Shown here: positions 1 through 11,330 of the stretch, in pieces
Numbering within the stretch: position 1 is the first letter of the stretch
Layout: each line of letters opens with the position of its first letter
Source: Lotus japonicus
Lineage: Eukaryota > Streptophyta > Magnoliopsida > Fabales > Fabaceae
Assembly: GCF_012489685.1 (NCBI RefSeq)
Contig: NC_080042.1
Span: 62,605,633-62,669,632 of the forward strand
Reading direction: 5' to 3'
Length of the DNA stretch: 64,000 nt
Translations under genes and position numbers: made by a program
The notes under the pieces: model-generated
Seen by the model: the letters and a program-made list of their open reading frames with translations, nothing else
The model's database searches: none
Told to the model about the DNA's origin: nothing

Positions 1-1097
1 TAGCATTAAGCATGGATGTTTGAATAGACTAATGATCTAACCCTATCCCTAGACCTTAGAATCATTAGATGATTTTACCTAATTCAGATTTAAATAGTTA
101 GTTCCCACCATCCTATTAAATCTTAATTCATGTTCTAGGTGATCAATCCAAAACAAGCATGAAGCACAAGGTAAGAATCATTGAATCATGGAAAAGAAAC
201 ATATGATTAACTCTAGTTCAGACTCAAGATCATGTGAGTTCCCTACACAAGTTTGAATCAATCAAAATACCCAAGGGGATCAACCTAAGAATTAGCATGA
301 AGCAAAAGAGAAAACCATTCATTCTTTAGCATAGAAACAATAAATTTGCATGAAAGGAAATCAAATAGATTACATGAGCATCAAAACAACTAGTTCTAAT
401 CCCAACAAATGAGAAATTAGCTATCCACTTCCATGGATAGCTTTACAATGATAAAAGAGAAGAAGAGCGATGAAAAACCGACTCGTGACGGTTCCCCGAC
501 GATGAAATCAGCTCCAAAGCTTTCTCTCTAGTCTCCTAGGTCACCCTTGATTATCTCCTTTGAGTTATCCCTTTCCCCAAGTGATGGGTTTGTGTATTTA
601 TCCCTGATTTTCGTGTGAACTCCCTGTTTTGTGCTGAACTTTGAGTTTTATAGCATTGCAGATCTGTTACAGGGTGCTTAGCACTCCACTTTAGGTGCTT
701 AGCGCCCTGTTTCTTCATGCTGAAGGATTCCCCACCGCCAGATGATGCTTAGCATTCCATTTTAAACGCTTAGCACTCTGTTACTTCATGCTGAAGGAGT
801 CTCCATTGCCAGATGATGCTTAGCACCCTTTGGCTGATGCTTAGCACCTTTGGACCAAAAAAACTTGAAAACCCTCATTACCTCACCAAATCTTGCATAT
901 TTCTTTGGATATTCATCCCTACAACAAAACCCAAAGATTCATCATGATTTAGACTATATTTAAAGCATAATACTAGTAAAATCTAAATATTTACAAACAT
1001 ATGAAAATGGGGATATTTGAATGATAATTCACATGTTTAGAACAAATAAGTGTCAATTATAATATGATAATTTAAGTAAATTTGGCACTTATCACCC
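1..1097 (-). repeat. LTR-like remnant running off the left edge
   Basis: Read on the minus strand, this non-coding stretch begins TGATAAGTGCC at 1097, a TG start like that of plant LTRs. It holds no long ORF. The sequence just right of 1097 is not a purine tract, so 1097 looks like an outer element edge rather than an internal border. The other end, primer site and target duplication lie outside the window or are not visible, so the family is not assigned. Confidence 0.4.
676..850. repeat. Tandem repeat of about 72 bp
   Basis: Two and a partial third copy of a unit containing GCTTAGCAC, CTTCATGCTGAAGGA and GCCAGATGATG follow each other. The copies differ at several bases. GTGCTTAGCAC-type motifs are nearly self-complementary. 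The array lies inside the LTR-like stretch 1-1097. Confidence 0.7.
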
Positions 1098-1504
1098 AGC
1101 AGTAATGAGTTTTTTTTGGAGTGTGGTGGAACCTGTGGTTGTTATGTTATTTTAGCCGCTGCGCGGTTTAAACATAGTGTGTTCAATGTAGCTTTTATGT
1201 GAAGATCATCTCCTTATAATGTTTAATTTTTCTTTTTCAAACAGTGGACATGCCTATTACTTTCTAAAAAAAAAAATTAAAGTAAGAAAATTAACTAAAA
1301 GTGTAACATATATACTGATAATTTCAAAATTTAATTATGCCTGATTTGTTTAATTTCATTTGTAAATTGTAATGCTGACAATTTTGAATGGTTAATTTTC
1401 TTTATAACATTATAGTGACAAATTGATATAGTATAAAATAATTTCTCTCAATCTTTTTAATTATAGCAATATAATAAATTATATCCCAAATTTGGGTCAT
1501 TATA

Positions 1505-1890
1505 GTTATTAACTTTCATAACAACATTGAATATCATTTATAAATAACGATAAAGTCAAATATAAATTTATTAACAATTGTTGCATATTTATGAGTTCAA
1601 TTATGATGCCAAATAATAATGAAAATCAAGTTCAAATTTCTCTTCAACACTAATATAATGTCTTTAGCACTAATGTAATTTTTTATTCATTATAATAGTT
1701 GTTAACTTTCCTAACAATATTGAATGTCATTTATGAATAACGACAAAGTCAAATTTAAATTTGTTAACAATTATTACATATTTATGAGTCCAATAATAAT
1801 GCCAGATAATAGTTGAAATCAAACTCAAATTTTCCTTCAACACTAATATAATGACTTTAACATTAATTTAATTCCTTATTCATTATATTT
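1505..1890. repeat. Tandem duplication, period about 193 bp
   Basis: Two diverged AT-rich copies start at about 1505 and 1698. Shared landmarks are AACTTTC..AACAA, TGAATAACGA/TAAATAACGA, AACAATTRTT and CTTCAACACTAATATAATG. No coding potential was seen. The stretch 1098-2008 otherwise holds only AT-rich intergenic sequence. Confidence 0.75.
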
Positions 1891-2008
1891 AGACTATTTC
1901 GATTCCTTGTAATTAGACTATTTTGATTTCTTATAATTAGACTGTTTCGAAGAATAAAAAATAAAGTTGATATTATAAATACCCAAGTAACTAAGTTATA
2001 CTCTCTTA

Positions 2009-2090
2009 ATGATAGCTCAAGTGGTAAGAGGTAGGAGTCATATGGATTGGGTGGGATAGGTCCAGGGATCAATCACTGGAGGGTGCAATT
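2009..2090 (+). mobile_element. tRNA-derived SINE-like remnant
   Basis: A pol III A-box-like motif (TAGCTCAAGTGG, 2013-2024) is followed about 42 bp later by a B-box-like motif (GGATCAATCAC, 2066-2076). This spacing is usual for a tRNA promoter. The sequence does not fold as a full tRNA and no target duplication was found, so a SINE head is the better reading. It ends just upstream of the F-box gene TATA-like motif. Confidence 0.45.
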
Positions 2091-2092
2091 TA

Positions 2093-2100
2093 TCTATATA
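2093..2100 (+). promoter_or_regulatory. TATA-like motif of the F-box gene
   Basis: TCTATATA lies about 95 bp before the F-box ATG. The same motif and roughly 95 bp of following sequence recur before a second F-box start codon at 62281, so the stretch looks like a duplicated promoter plus 5' leader. Confidence 0.5.
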
Positions 2101-2188
2101 GTTGTATTGTTGTTTGTCTTAAGGTTCAATTTTCAACCTTATCTGCTCTACTGATCTCACTCTCTATCTCCAATCGTACTTTGCTCTC

Positions 2189-3394
2189 ATGAACATCCCT
2201 CCTCCACCAAAGCCGCTGTGCCAGCAGCCCCTTCCCGACGAACTCATTGTGGAGGTCCTGTCATGGCTTCCGGTGAAAACCCTCATAGGACTTAGGTGTG
2301 TGAGTAAGATATGGAACTCTCGTATCACCTCTGACGCCAGCTTCATCAAATTGCACCGTCAAAGATCAGCTGCACAAAACCCCCAATTGTTGTTCCAACT
2401 GAATCGCCATAAACTCAATCTCACACCGTTCCCCATAAGTCGTTTAGTTGAGAACCCATTGACCGCACTACCCAATGACCCTCAAGACCACTTTGGGGAC
2501 CATGGGTTCGTGGGCAAATTGTTGATTGGTTCATGCAATGGCTTGATCTGCATACACATCCATTCTCTTGGCATATGGATCAGAGACAATTGGATCTGTT
2601 TTTGGAATCCGGCAACCAGATTTGTATCTGAAAAGTTGGGGTATTTTCGTGCTGAGTATCACTTTTCCAAGTTTACCTTTGGTTATGATAATACAAACGA
2701 CACTTACAAGGTGGTATTTTTTGATTTTGGGAATGGTAAATTAAAAACTGGCATGGACTCACAGGGAATTCCAGTGAAAGTTTTCACCTTGGGTGATAAT
2801 CTTTGGAGGGACATTCAAAGTTTACCTGTGGGTGTGGTTACTCTTCACGATAATTTCAAGAAACCAAATGATGGAGTGAATTTGAGTGGCACTCTTAACT
2901 GGATGGCACTTCATAATAATCCCACTCTTTTTTATGATCCAAATGTTATTACTGTTGAGAATATCTTAATTCTTTCGCTTGATCTGGGTACAGAGACATA
3001 CAACCAGTTTTCACTGCCTGGGGGTTTTGATGAGGTTCCCTGTGTGAAGCCGAACGTTCAGGTTTTGATGGATTATCTGTGCTTTTGTCATGTTTGGAAA
3101 AAAACTCATTTTGTTATTTGGCAGATGAAAGAGTTTGGGGTTGAAAACTCTTGGACTCAGTTATTGAAGATCAGTTACCAGGATCTCCAAATTCAACTCT
3201 CTGGCGATATTCACTATCAGTTGTTTCCATTGTTCCTTTACAATGGTCATACACTGATATTGGTAGACTCTCATGACTATCAAGCAATACTCTTTAATAT
3301 GAGAGACAATAGAGCAGAGAAAACTAGGATTACAAATAAAATATGTTGGTCCTCTACTGTGAATTACATTGAAACCTTGGCTTCTCCTCAATGA
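2189..3394 (+). CDS. F-box protein with F-box-associated (FBA) domain
   Basis: This single-exon gene encodes 401 residues. An F-box occupies about residues 15-58 (LPDELIVEVLSWLPVKTL, then LRCVSKIWNS). An F-box-associated type 1 region follows from about residue 100, with LIGSCNGLICI and a WNPATR motif. Proteins of this build join SCF ubiquitin ligases: the F-box binds the Skp1-like subunit and the C-terminal region recruits a substrate. The substrate cannot be told from sequence. Length and one-exon structure suit the large plant F-box/FBA family, close to the F-box/kelch-annotated and CPR1-like members. The first ATG after the TATA-like motif at 2093 is used and no frame break was seen. A relic of a second copy starts at 62281. 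Confidence 0.9.
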   Translation: MNIPPPPKPLCQQPLPDELIVEVLSWLPVKTLIGLRCVSKIWNSRITSDASFIKLHRQRSAAQNPQLLFQLNRHKLNLTPFPISRLVENPLTALPNDPQDHFGDHGFVGKLLIGSCNGLICIHIHSLGIWIRDNWICFWNPATRFVSEKLGYFRAEYHFSKFTFGYDNTNDTYKVVFFDFGNGKLKTGMDSQGIPVKVFTLGDNLWRDIQSLPVGVVTLHDNFKKPNDGVNLSGTLNWMALHNNPTLFYDPNVITVENILILSLDLGTETYNQFSLPGGFDEVPCVKPNVQVLMDYLCFCHVWKKTHFVIWQMKEFGVENSWTQLLKISYQDLQIQLSGDIHYQLFPLFLYNGHTLILVDSHDYQAILFNMRDNRAEKTRITNKICWSSTVNYIETLASPQ

Positions 3395-5425
3395 AAGTAA
3401 GTTCTTCAACACAAATCACTTGTATGAATTTATGTTAAATCATGTTTCTTGGAATACTTTTTCATTTCATGCAAGAATCTATCTATCATATTGTGTGATT
3501 ATTTTTTAAGATAAATTTGGTTAATTGTATTGTTGAATGAATATATATTGGTTGTTGTCAATGGTTGGATAAACTTTGGGTTGGATGAATTTTCTTTGAT
3601 TTTATATTTATTGTAAGCTAGGAGACGAACCCATTTTTCCAAAGGTAAATTAGCTATGATGATTCTTACACTTTCTTGAATATTCTTTATTAAGTTGGTC
3701 TTTAGATCATTTTAAATAAATCAAGAGCAGAGACACGCATACAAGCATGGAAATGTGAAGAATAAAATAAATAGTTCTCAATTAAGAAGATGATACATTA
3801 TTTAAAGTTTAAATGCTAGATAAAAACATAAAATATAACACATTTAGAGGTGAAAGTTGGAAACAAGTTTTAATGAATTTTGGCATGTTTATTATATCTA
3901 TAGATAGATTTATAGATTGAAAATAAAATTAACTATAATTTTACTTGTTCCAACTTATATTAGTTTCATTTTGTCAAAACTTTATTGTGGATAGTATGTT
4001 GAGTAAACATAATGATCCTATTACCATGTTTAGAACTCAATTGTCTCTGTTTACTATATAACTTGAAGGTGACCTCACAAATATGATAGATTTTGGATAT
4101 TCTTCTTGATTTGATATTTTTAATTCACGTTGGTTCAAACACATTCATACTTATACAGGTTCCTGAATGGGAAGCGTGCTTTCTATTTCGATATGTGAAT
4201 GATATTAGTATAAATCTAAATTTTAATAATTTCTAAAATATACTAATGTCAGGTATTGTGCATATGCTTCATTCATAGCATTAGATTAAAGTTAATTTCT
4301 TTATTTTTTTAAGAAGGGACGAAGTTGAAACTTTCAAAATGATGCACTTATTTTTCCTTTATGTTTTTTTGTTTTTTGTTTTTCATTCTGCAATCTAATG
4401 AGTTCTTTTTTGAATTATAGATTTACAGCCCGAACTTCAATACATTGTGCATTATCAAGGACACATGACAGGAGGATATGAAAAAAGAATAACTCATTTT
4501 TTAGAAGACATTCATATGGCCCTCTTGAGGTGTACATTAAAAGTTCATTCAAAACAATTTGTAATAACTTACTTTTTATTTACGATTCTATTATGCAACT
4601 CCAATCCCGTTTGTGTTATATTATGTAAAAAACTTCAACCTTTTAAGCAATGTAAGTGAAACTTTTTCACAACCATTTTAGCATGTAAAAATGTTGTTGT
4701 GGTTGTGCAAGATCTACTCAATAATATATTGGTAGTCTCTGGTTGGATACTCTTCCCCTCCTCTTTGGTTTATTTATCATAGATTTCGCATTTTATCTGT
4801 CTATGATGCAAGAATGAACTTTTAGTTAGAGCAAAAGAAGCTCATTTAGTATGTACGATGCACTTGTACGATGCACGTGCTAAAGAGTCTATCTAATTTC
4901 TCTATTGAACATTTTGAGTTCAAAAAGCATAAGAGAACATTTATTCAGTTTTGGATGATAAAAAATTTAAGGGAGATGTTATACTTTTTCAACCTCTAAG
5001 ATACATTATAAGTTTCAACTACAACTCACTGTAGTATATTTGTATTATCTCTCTAAGTTAATTAGAATTATGAATCTATTTCATCATCTTTCAGTTCATA
5101 CTATGCATTTATATACCATTTCTCTGTTGGACTAAAGTTTTATTGTATCGAGAACATTCATTGAATTCTTAGTTGAGAATGAAAGAAAATAGTTAAATGA
5201 ATTTCAAAAGAGAGGAAAGTGACTTTCATTGCTAATAATACTGATTACAATTAATTGCGCTTATACATACAAATGTAAATATAAGATCTTAAATGACATT
5301 ATTTAGACCTTATAAGAAAGGGCAGTGGGGGCTGGTACTACTAATGAACTAGATAAATAAGTTATATGACAGTTATTACTATAATTTCTTAACGAACAAC
5401 CTACTCTTTCAAACCTCTTACAAGC
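3395..5425. other. Intergenic, no gene recognised
   Basis: AT-rich sequence downstream of the F-box gene. ORFs here are short and resemble nothing I recognise. No terminal repeats or RNA gene were seen. Confidence 0.6.
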
Positions 5426-5620
5426 TCAAGAAGGGTTTACTTCAAGTGGCATTTGAACTATGAGCACGTCCCTAAGCTCAACAAAACTTGTAGTAGTGAT
5501 GGATTTGGCAAGAACACCTGCAACTTGGAATGGTGCAAGAATGTATTGCAATGTCAGACAAAGTTCCATTAATGGTAACATATTAATCTCTTTAAAGTTG
5601 ATTGATAGATCAATTGACAA
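5426..5620 (-). pseudogene. Possible Copia RNase H C-terminal remnant
   Basis: A 64-residue reading contains ILAPFQVAGVLAKSITTTSF followed by VELRDVL. This resembles the short conserved tail after RNase H in Ty1/copia polyproteins, where the family usually has a D-x-x-T-K motif. Here the corresponding residues read GVLAK, so the motif is degraded. No upstream RNase H domain is readable. The evidence is one motif only. Confidence 0.35.
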
Positions 5621-6904
5621 ACTTAGTTGACTCTATAGCTGAGTTCATGCTCTGGACGTGGACCTCTTAAAATCACAGTGGGATATTAGAGAGTACCAAC
5701 AATACATCGATAATGGGAGGGGTAAGCTACATGGTCATCCCTATGTTTTCTGAATGTTAAGCTACCAATCGTACGAGTGTAAAATGGAAATAGGTTTTGA
5801 AGAGTATACAAGTGATATGCATGTTCTTTTTTTTAAAAAAACAGAACTGGGTATTATTATATTTTTTTTGAAAAGTAGAAATGGGTATTATTAATATAAG
5901 GAAACTTGAGAACATACTGTCAAGTGAGCTTGGAGAGAGAAATACAAACCTCAACAAATAGAAAACCAACAAGCAAAAATGGTTATTGGCATTCAAAACT
6001 GCGTAACAAGTAGAAAATAATTGAATCATCTCGTGTGCCAGCGTGGCAAGTTAGCCGGAAAGGTTTTGGTCAAAGAAAGCAAGCGACTGATTGAGTGAAA
6101 TAGAGATCGGCTAAGATCTGAACTTGGATAGAATTGGAGAAAGGTAAATAGGCTTTAGGACCACAAAGGAGATATTTTTCTGGGATTCTAGAAGGTCTGC
6201 ACGTGCATAAAATCATACAACGGTTCATCCCTAGAAGATAGGGAAAGTAGTTAAAGCTTGAAGAACCAGCTAAACCAGGATGCTCAGCTTAACTAAAAGC
6301 TTCTAGGCTGATTATATGAAATAACTTCCAACATCCCTACAAAATGTAATTATACCAGGAAACGCGGACAATGACGAGAGTTATTAATCGTTGTAGGTTA
6401 GCCAAATTTGCCTCTAAGAGGAAGGGTCATTTGTAAATGAAAACTCATCGCATTTATCTTTTCCTTTACATTTCAATGTATTTTTTTCATCCTTTATGTT
6501 TTATTTACGTTTTTCAACCATTTATCTTCCAAGCAATTTATTTATTCAACTTTATCCCCTTTACTTTCATTCGATTTAAGCCTTTCTTTATCCATTTTCA
6601 TCTAGCCATAGTTAGTAGCCACCATGTCGATACAAATTCTTCAATAGCGAACTGTAAGAGTTTTTTGGAGTATCTTAGGAACTTGCATTGATGAACAAAG
6701 TCCCTTCCTCGAGTAATCACTTAATTAAGAAATCGTTACGTTCGTTTCCCAACTGACATAAACAATTACCTAGTCCACAGAAAACCATACGTGAACTAAA
6801 AAAATTAAACTTAATTATTAATAATGTGGGCGGAAATTAAATTAAATTCAAAACTGAATTGAAAAATTCACATAAACTTCATGAATTGCGTGTCATTGCC
6901 ACAT
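5621..6904. other. Intergenic, no gene recognised
   Basis: Short ORFs only, with low complexity (poly-A, poly-T and AT-rich stretches). No structure beyond simple repeats was recognised. Confidence 0.55.
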
Positions 6905-7813
6905 AGGGATGTCAAAATTACCCACACCCGTGAATACCCGCGGATAAAAATCCGCTATAGGTAAAATTACCCGCACCCATGGGTATCCACAAATTTACTT
7001 AATGGATATTTCCACTATCCATTTATTAATGGGGCGGGTACGGATATTGATGTATCCATCCTCATAGATACCCACCCGATATAAAAATATTAAAATATCT
7101 TTTATTTGTATACATAGATATATATTAAGTCTAATATATAATGAATTTGTGTTTGAGTTATATTTCTCCTTCAAGTAAACTTATACAATGATAATTGTAA
7201 AAAGAAGCCTTAGACCCAAAAAATGATAGAAAACAAGTATTTTCCTTTACACATTGATTGACCGTAAAGTCCAATCTTAAATATATCTTTAATATAGTTT
7301 TATTTTGAACAAATATATGTGAATCCATTTATGTTCATGGGTGTCGGGTGCCCATGGATATTGGACCGGGCAAGCCCCTATAGGGGCGACACCCTAGGGT
7401 TGCCCGCCCGTCGGCGGGTCACTTGGCTTATAATCTGGGCCTATCCATACGGCCCGACTGGCCCATTAGGAATAGGCCTACACGCGGGACCCACACCTCT
7501 ACACCTATAAATAGGGGACGATTACCAATTGTGAGGGGCTTTTGGATTCATTTCTCAATAATACATGAAGTTCAGTTACCACTCTCTCTCTAAAATTCTA
7601 TCTCTCTAGTGCAATCACACCACACTCTAGGTACTACCCTACCTCTCAATGTTCCATTCAAGAACAGATATCCACGGATATTTTAAAATCCTGTTAAAAC
7701 CCACTTAATGGATATTCATGTGGGTATGGAGCGGGTACCGGTAGAAATTTTAACATGTGGAGCGGGTGGTGGGTATATACTATCCATGTCCACCCGTATC
7801 TATTGACATCCCT
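6905..7813. mobile_element. hAT-like non-autonomous element
   Basis: The ends are inverted copies of AGGGATGTCAA (left from 6905, right ending TTGACATCCCT at 7813). Both subterminal regions are rich in ACCCGCGGGTA- and GGTACCCG-like motifs, as in a common plant family of short hAT derivatives. No transposase frame is present. The expected 8-bp duplication is not clear (TGCCACAT versus AAATACAC), so the insertion is either old or has altered flanks. The interior contains an unrelated LTR-like piece. Confidence 0.6.
7320..7650 (+). repeat. LTR-like promoter fragment inside the hAT-like element
   Basis: A GC-richer block with CCTATAAATAGGGG at about 7504-7517, preceded by TATAATCTGGGCCTA-type sequence and followed by a CT-rich leader, resembles the U3/R part of plant Ty3/gypsy LTRs. 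Edges and target duplication were not resolved. Confidence 0.35.
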
Positions 7814-8533
7814 AAATACACACAAATGGAGGGTGTTGATTTATTTTTATACTTTCTATACTGTGGAAAAGCTTACCACTGTCTGGGTTTTATTATCTCT
7901 TTTGCACCCATTAAAGGTTGGCATCTTGAGCATAATTCATAGAGACATAAAACCGCGTATTGAACCGCTAACAATACATAGAGACACAAAAAAATTACTG
8001 CTCGCGAGAGGTTCCATTTCTTCGTGAGATGTGTGTTAAAAAAATTGCAATCATCGATTTGTAATTCATGACCTTTGGAGTACATGTGTACGTTCACATG
8101 GTCACAAGAGTTTGGCAAGCTGGGCAATCCTTTATCACACACCCTGACAAGTTTTAAGCAACAAGAGTTTGGCCATTTGTCCTTCATGGAATGAGCACTC
8201 ACTTTATGAATATTTGGTTCTTTCACGCGGACGCATGCACCTACTGTCAATTACTCCCAAAGGGCATACACACCTCCACCTGCTTAAATTCCATTTTTTG
8301 TATGGTCTCTTTTATTTAGCTTCAAACCAACATATCATTTTGTCCATTTTTATCACTTGCTTTTCATTATTGTACAACTTCAAAATAAAAATACACACAG
8401 CACAAATGTGTAACTTTCCTTTTGATTAAATTGATTCATATTAGCAAAAGGGACAGTCTAGTGCACAAAGGTTCAGCATGCGTGGATCCAGAAAAGGGTC
8501 CGTGACAATCGTTTATTGGTATATCATATTATT
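7814..8533. other. Intergenic, no gene recognised
   Basis: Overlapping short ORFs on both strands, none with recognisable domains. Confidence 0.5.
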
Positions 8534-8538
8534 GTTCA

Positions 8539-8946
8539 TGTTGGGAAACAACAGCTGGAGAAAAAATAAAACACAATCACAACACAAGAAAATTACGTGA
8601 AAACTCCAAAACCGGAGAAAAAACCACGACCGTTGTCTAAACCGACAACCAGAGAAATATCACTATATGAAAATTGTTACAACACATAGACTTCTCTCAC
8701 TCTCACCCCAATGCCCCAGTACAACCACACTCTCACAAAGCAAATATTAAACTAAGTCAGATATAAGCTTAAAGTGCTACTGACTGGTGCATCTAAAAAC
8801 AAAGAACATAGGTCCAATATATAGCCTTGGTCTTCCCCTTGCTTCACCACACTAAGCGATGCGGGACTTCTCCAATAGCTAATTTTTAACCTCCTTCTTT
8901 ATTTTAGAAACTTGGGCAATGTGGGACTTGACAATCAACCCCAACA
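8539..8946 (-). repeat. 3' LTR of the gag-only element
   Basis: 408 bp, TG..CA ends, nearly identical to 10204-10613. It is the 3' LTR because gag and the primer site read leftward. Confidence 0.92.
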
Positions 8947-8962
8947 ATCTCCACCTTGATTG
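8947..8962 (-). other. Polypurine tract of the gag-only element
   Basis: The minus strand reads AATCAAGGTGGAGAT directly against the 3' LTR, the usual plant Copia plus-strand priming site. Confidence 0.8.
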
Positions 8963-9291
8963 TAAGAGTTACAATCTTCCGCTTACATTGTCTATACCGA
9001 CAATCATACTCTACCATAAAAGAGTACACTTCACTTGGAAATAAACCATCCCAAGAATTTTCTCACTTGGAACTAAACCATTCCAAGAATTTCCACATGT
9101 CAAAACCTTGCTGAAATTTTATGGTGCAACTCCCATGTTGGCTTCCAGGAAGTTCTTCAGCCATCGACACCTTTCACCACACACCTTGCATCAATGCCAA
9201 CCAATGCCCGTGTGTTGTTTCTGAATCCGCTAGCAATAACTTGTCCTTTTCCATGGTATAGCGGAAATACCATAAGGACAAACTTTATCTT

Positions 9292-10101
9292 CTAGATGAG
9301 ATCATCACCATCATCTCCCAAAACAAGGGAGACAGTGCTAGCACTTACCTCAGAGTCTTTCTCAGATACTGCTCCACCTGGACAATTTCTCTTCACATGC
9401 CCAGACTTTCCACACTCCCAGCACGCCAGATTCTTTGCAAGGATCTTCTTCCCATTAGCCCCACCTCCAGTTAGCAATATTGAGCTTGTTGAAGTGCTTT
9501 CATCATTTTTCATTCTCCTTTCTTCCGAAATAATTTTAGTTGCAACTTCTTCAAAACTCAAACTTTCCTTCCCATACATCAAAATAGGTTTAAGATGAAC
9601 ATAGGAAGATGGAAGGGACAAAATGAGCCTTAACGCTTTATCTTCATCATTAATCTCTACTTTGATAGATTCCAGCTTGGAGATAATATTATTCAAAGTA
9701 CTCAGATGATCAGATATTTTCGTACCTTCATCCATGCACAGATTGTGGAATTGCTCCTTCAGCAACAACCGATTTGAGATGCCCTTTGCCTGATATAACC
9801 CTTCAAGCTTCTCCCAGAGCTCCTTGGCTGATGACAAATTCTGCACATTTGCAAGAACATTCTTTTGCAAACACAGACGAATTGCACTTGCAGCCCTCAA
9901 ATCTAGTTCCTCCCACTTGTCGGCCTCCATGTTAGAAGTGTTTCCTTTCAGCGCCTTGTGTAACCCTGATTGTATCAGCACATCCTTGACTTGTACTTTC
10001 CACAAGCCAAAGAAGATTCTTCCATCAAACTTCTCTATGTCAAACTTCATAGCGCTCGAGTAAGACATAGCAGCTGCAAACTTCTTCTTCAGCACCTCCA
10101 C
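9292..10101 (-). CDS. Copia Gag polyprotein (UBN2/gag-type) with zinc knuckle
   Basis: The 269-residue intact frame has a gag-polypeptide region of LTR Copia elements at about residues 15-200 (with KFDGRIFFGLWKVQ and AKELWEKLEGLYQAKGISNR). A CCHC zinc knuckle lies near residues 228-241 (CWECGKSGHVKRNC), followed by a short acidic tail. Gag forms the virus-like particle and the knuckle binds the element RNA. The frame ends where pol would start in a full element, and nothing pol-like follows. An intact knuckle and frame in an element without pol fit selection or recent activity as a TR-GAG. Confidence 0.92.
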   Translation of the reverse strand: MEVLKKKFAAAMSYSSAMKFDIEKFDGRIFFGLWKVQVKDVLIQSGLHKALKGNTSNMEADKWEELDLRAASAIRLCLQKNVLANVQNLSSAKELWEKLEGLYQAKGISNRLLLKEQFHNLCMDEGTKISDHLSTLNNIISKLESIKVEINDEDKALRLILSLPSSYVHLKPILMYGKESLSFEEVATKIISEERRMKNDESTSTSSILLTGGGANGKKILAKNLACWECGKSGHVKRNCPGGAVSEKDSEVSASTVSLVLGDDGDDLI

Positions 10102-10184
10102 AATATCACACTTCTTTTCTGGTGTGGAAGATCAGATAATTCTGCGACCACAGAGCATATTAAGAATTGTGATATCTCATCGAA

Positions 10185-10202
10185 CCGAAGCTCTTGATAC
10201 CA
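10185..10202 (-). other. Primer binding site (initiator Met tRNA type)
   Basis: The minus strand reads TGGTATCAAGAGC right after the 5' LTR. This matches the common plant Copia site TGGTATCAGAGC except for one extra A. Confidence 0.75.
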
Positions 10203-10203
10203 C

Positions 10204-10613
10204 TGTTGGGAAACAACAGAGCTGAAGAAAAAATAAAACACAATCACAACACAAGAAAATTACGTGGAAACTCCAAAACCGGAGAAAAAACCACGACCGT
10301 TGTCTAAACCGACAACTAGAGAAATATCACTATGTGAAAATTGTTACAACACATAGACTTCTCTCACTCTCACCCCAATGCCCCAGTACAACCACACTCT
10401 CACAAAGCAAATATTAAACTAAGTCAGATATAAGCTTAAAGTGCTACTGACTGGTGCATCTAAAAACAAAGAACCTAGGTCCAATATATAGCCTTGGTCT
10501 TCCCCTTGCTTCACCACACTAAGCGATGTGGGACTTCTCCAATAGCTAATTTTTAACCTCCTTCTTTATTTTAGAAACTTGGGCAATGTGGGACTTGACA
10601 ATCAACCCCAACA
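10204..10613 (-). repeat. 5' LTR of the gag-only element
   Basis: 410 bp, TG..CA ends, directly followed by the GTTCA target duplication. Confidence 0.92.
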
Positions 10614-10680
10614 GTTCAATCGCATGTTCAAGTATAAACCGTCTCTCTTTAACATTCTCAAATAAACTATATTGGTCTAG

Positions 10681-11330
10681 AGCCTATGAAGTACGGACAC
10701 ACGATACAACACGACACAAACATTGCGTCATGACTAAAATCCAAAAATTATGATATGGAGACATGACTTATATATACATAATAAACAATAAAAAATAATT
10801 TTGTTTTTCAAAAACAGGGGAATGAGGCAAAGAAACAATAGTGTATTAGGTCTAAAGTTCAAACTAGTAGAATTAGGAAGACCTAACTCAACTCAAATGT
10901 TAAATTAAGAGTTGGGGGTTGTTCTACCCTTTATAAACACTTGTTTGACCATATCTCTAGCCAATGTGAGACTTCTAACCCAAACAAACCAGTAAAAATC
11001 ACAAAAAAAATGAGAGAAACTCATGTGAACAAAGAACCAAACACAAAATCTCATGGGAAAAACAACAACCAAATTTCACATGGAACAAAACACAAATCTC
11101 AAGAACATAAAACTCACACACTTTGGGTGTTCGTGTAGGAGTGTCGGTTTTGTGTTCAAGCCGTGTCCGAGCCATATCCTACTCGTGTCCAAGCCGAAAA
11201 AAAATATTTTTTTATTTGGACACTTCCAACACACACGTATCCCAAGAGTTTCGTCACATGTCCATGTCACATATGTGTCTGACACGTGGACACTCATCTT
11301 TCTAGGCGTGTCCGCTTCAGAAATTAGAAC
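10681..11330. repeat. Dispersed repeat with inverted GGACAC-rich ends
   Basis: The left edge (GCCTATGAAGTACGGACAC) and the reverse complement of the right edge (CTGAAGCGGACACGCC) share GAAG..CGGACAC. The interior has many GACAC/GTGTC motifs. This looks like a degraded non-autonomous DNA element. No target duplication or coding frame was found. Confidence 0.35.

Larger units (their letters stand above)
8539..10613 (-). mobile_element. Complete gag-only Copia LTR retrotransposon (TR-GAG type)
   Basis: A 2,075-bp element has LTRs at 8539-8946 and 10204-10613 that start TGTTGGG and end CCCAACA. It is flanked by the 5-bp duplication GTTCA (8534-8538 and 10614-10618). Read on the minus strand, the 5' LTR is followed by a methionyl-tRNA primer site, then one gag ORF, then a polypurine tract before the 3' LTR. 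There is no protease, integrase, reverse transcriptase or RNase H, so any movement must rely on enzymes from another element. The LTRs differ at only a few bases by eye, which suggests recent insertion. Confidence 0.93.

Noticed and set aside
2013..2080. Functional tRNA gene
   Set aside because: A- and B-box-like motifs exist but the acceptor stem and anticodon arm do not form.
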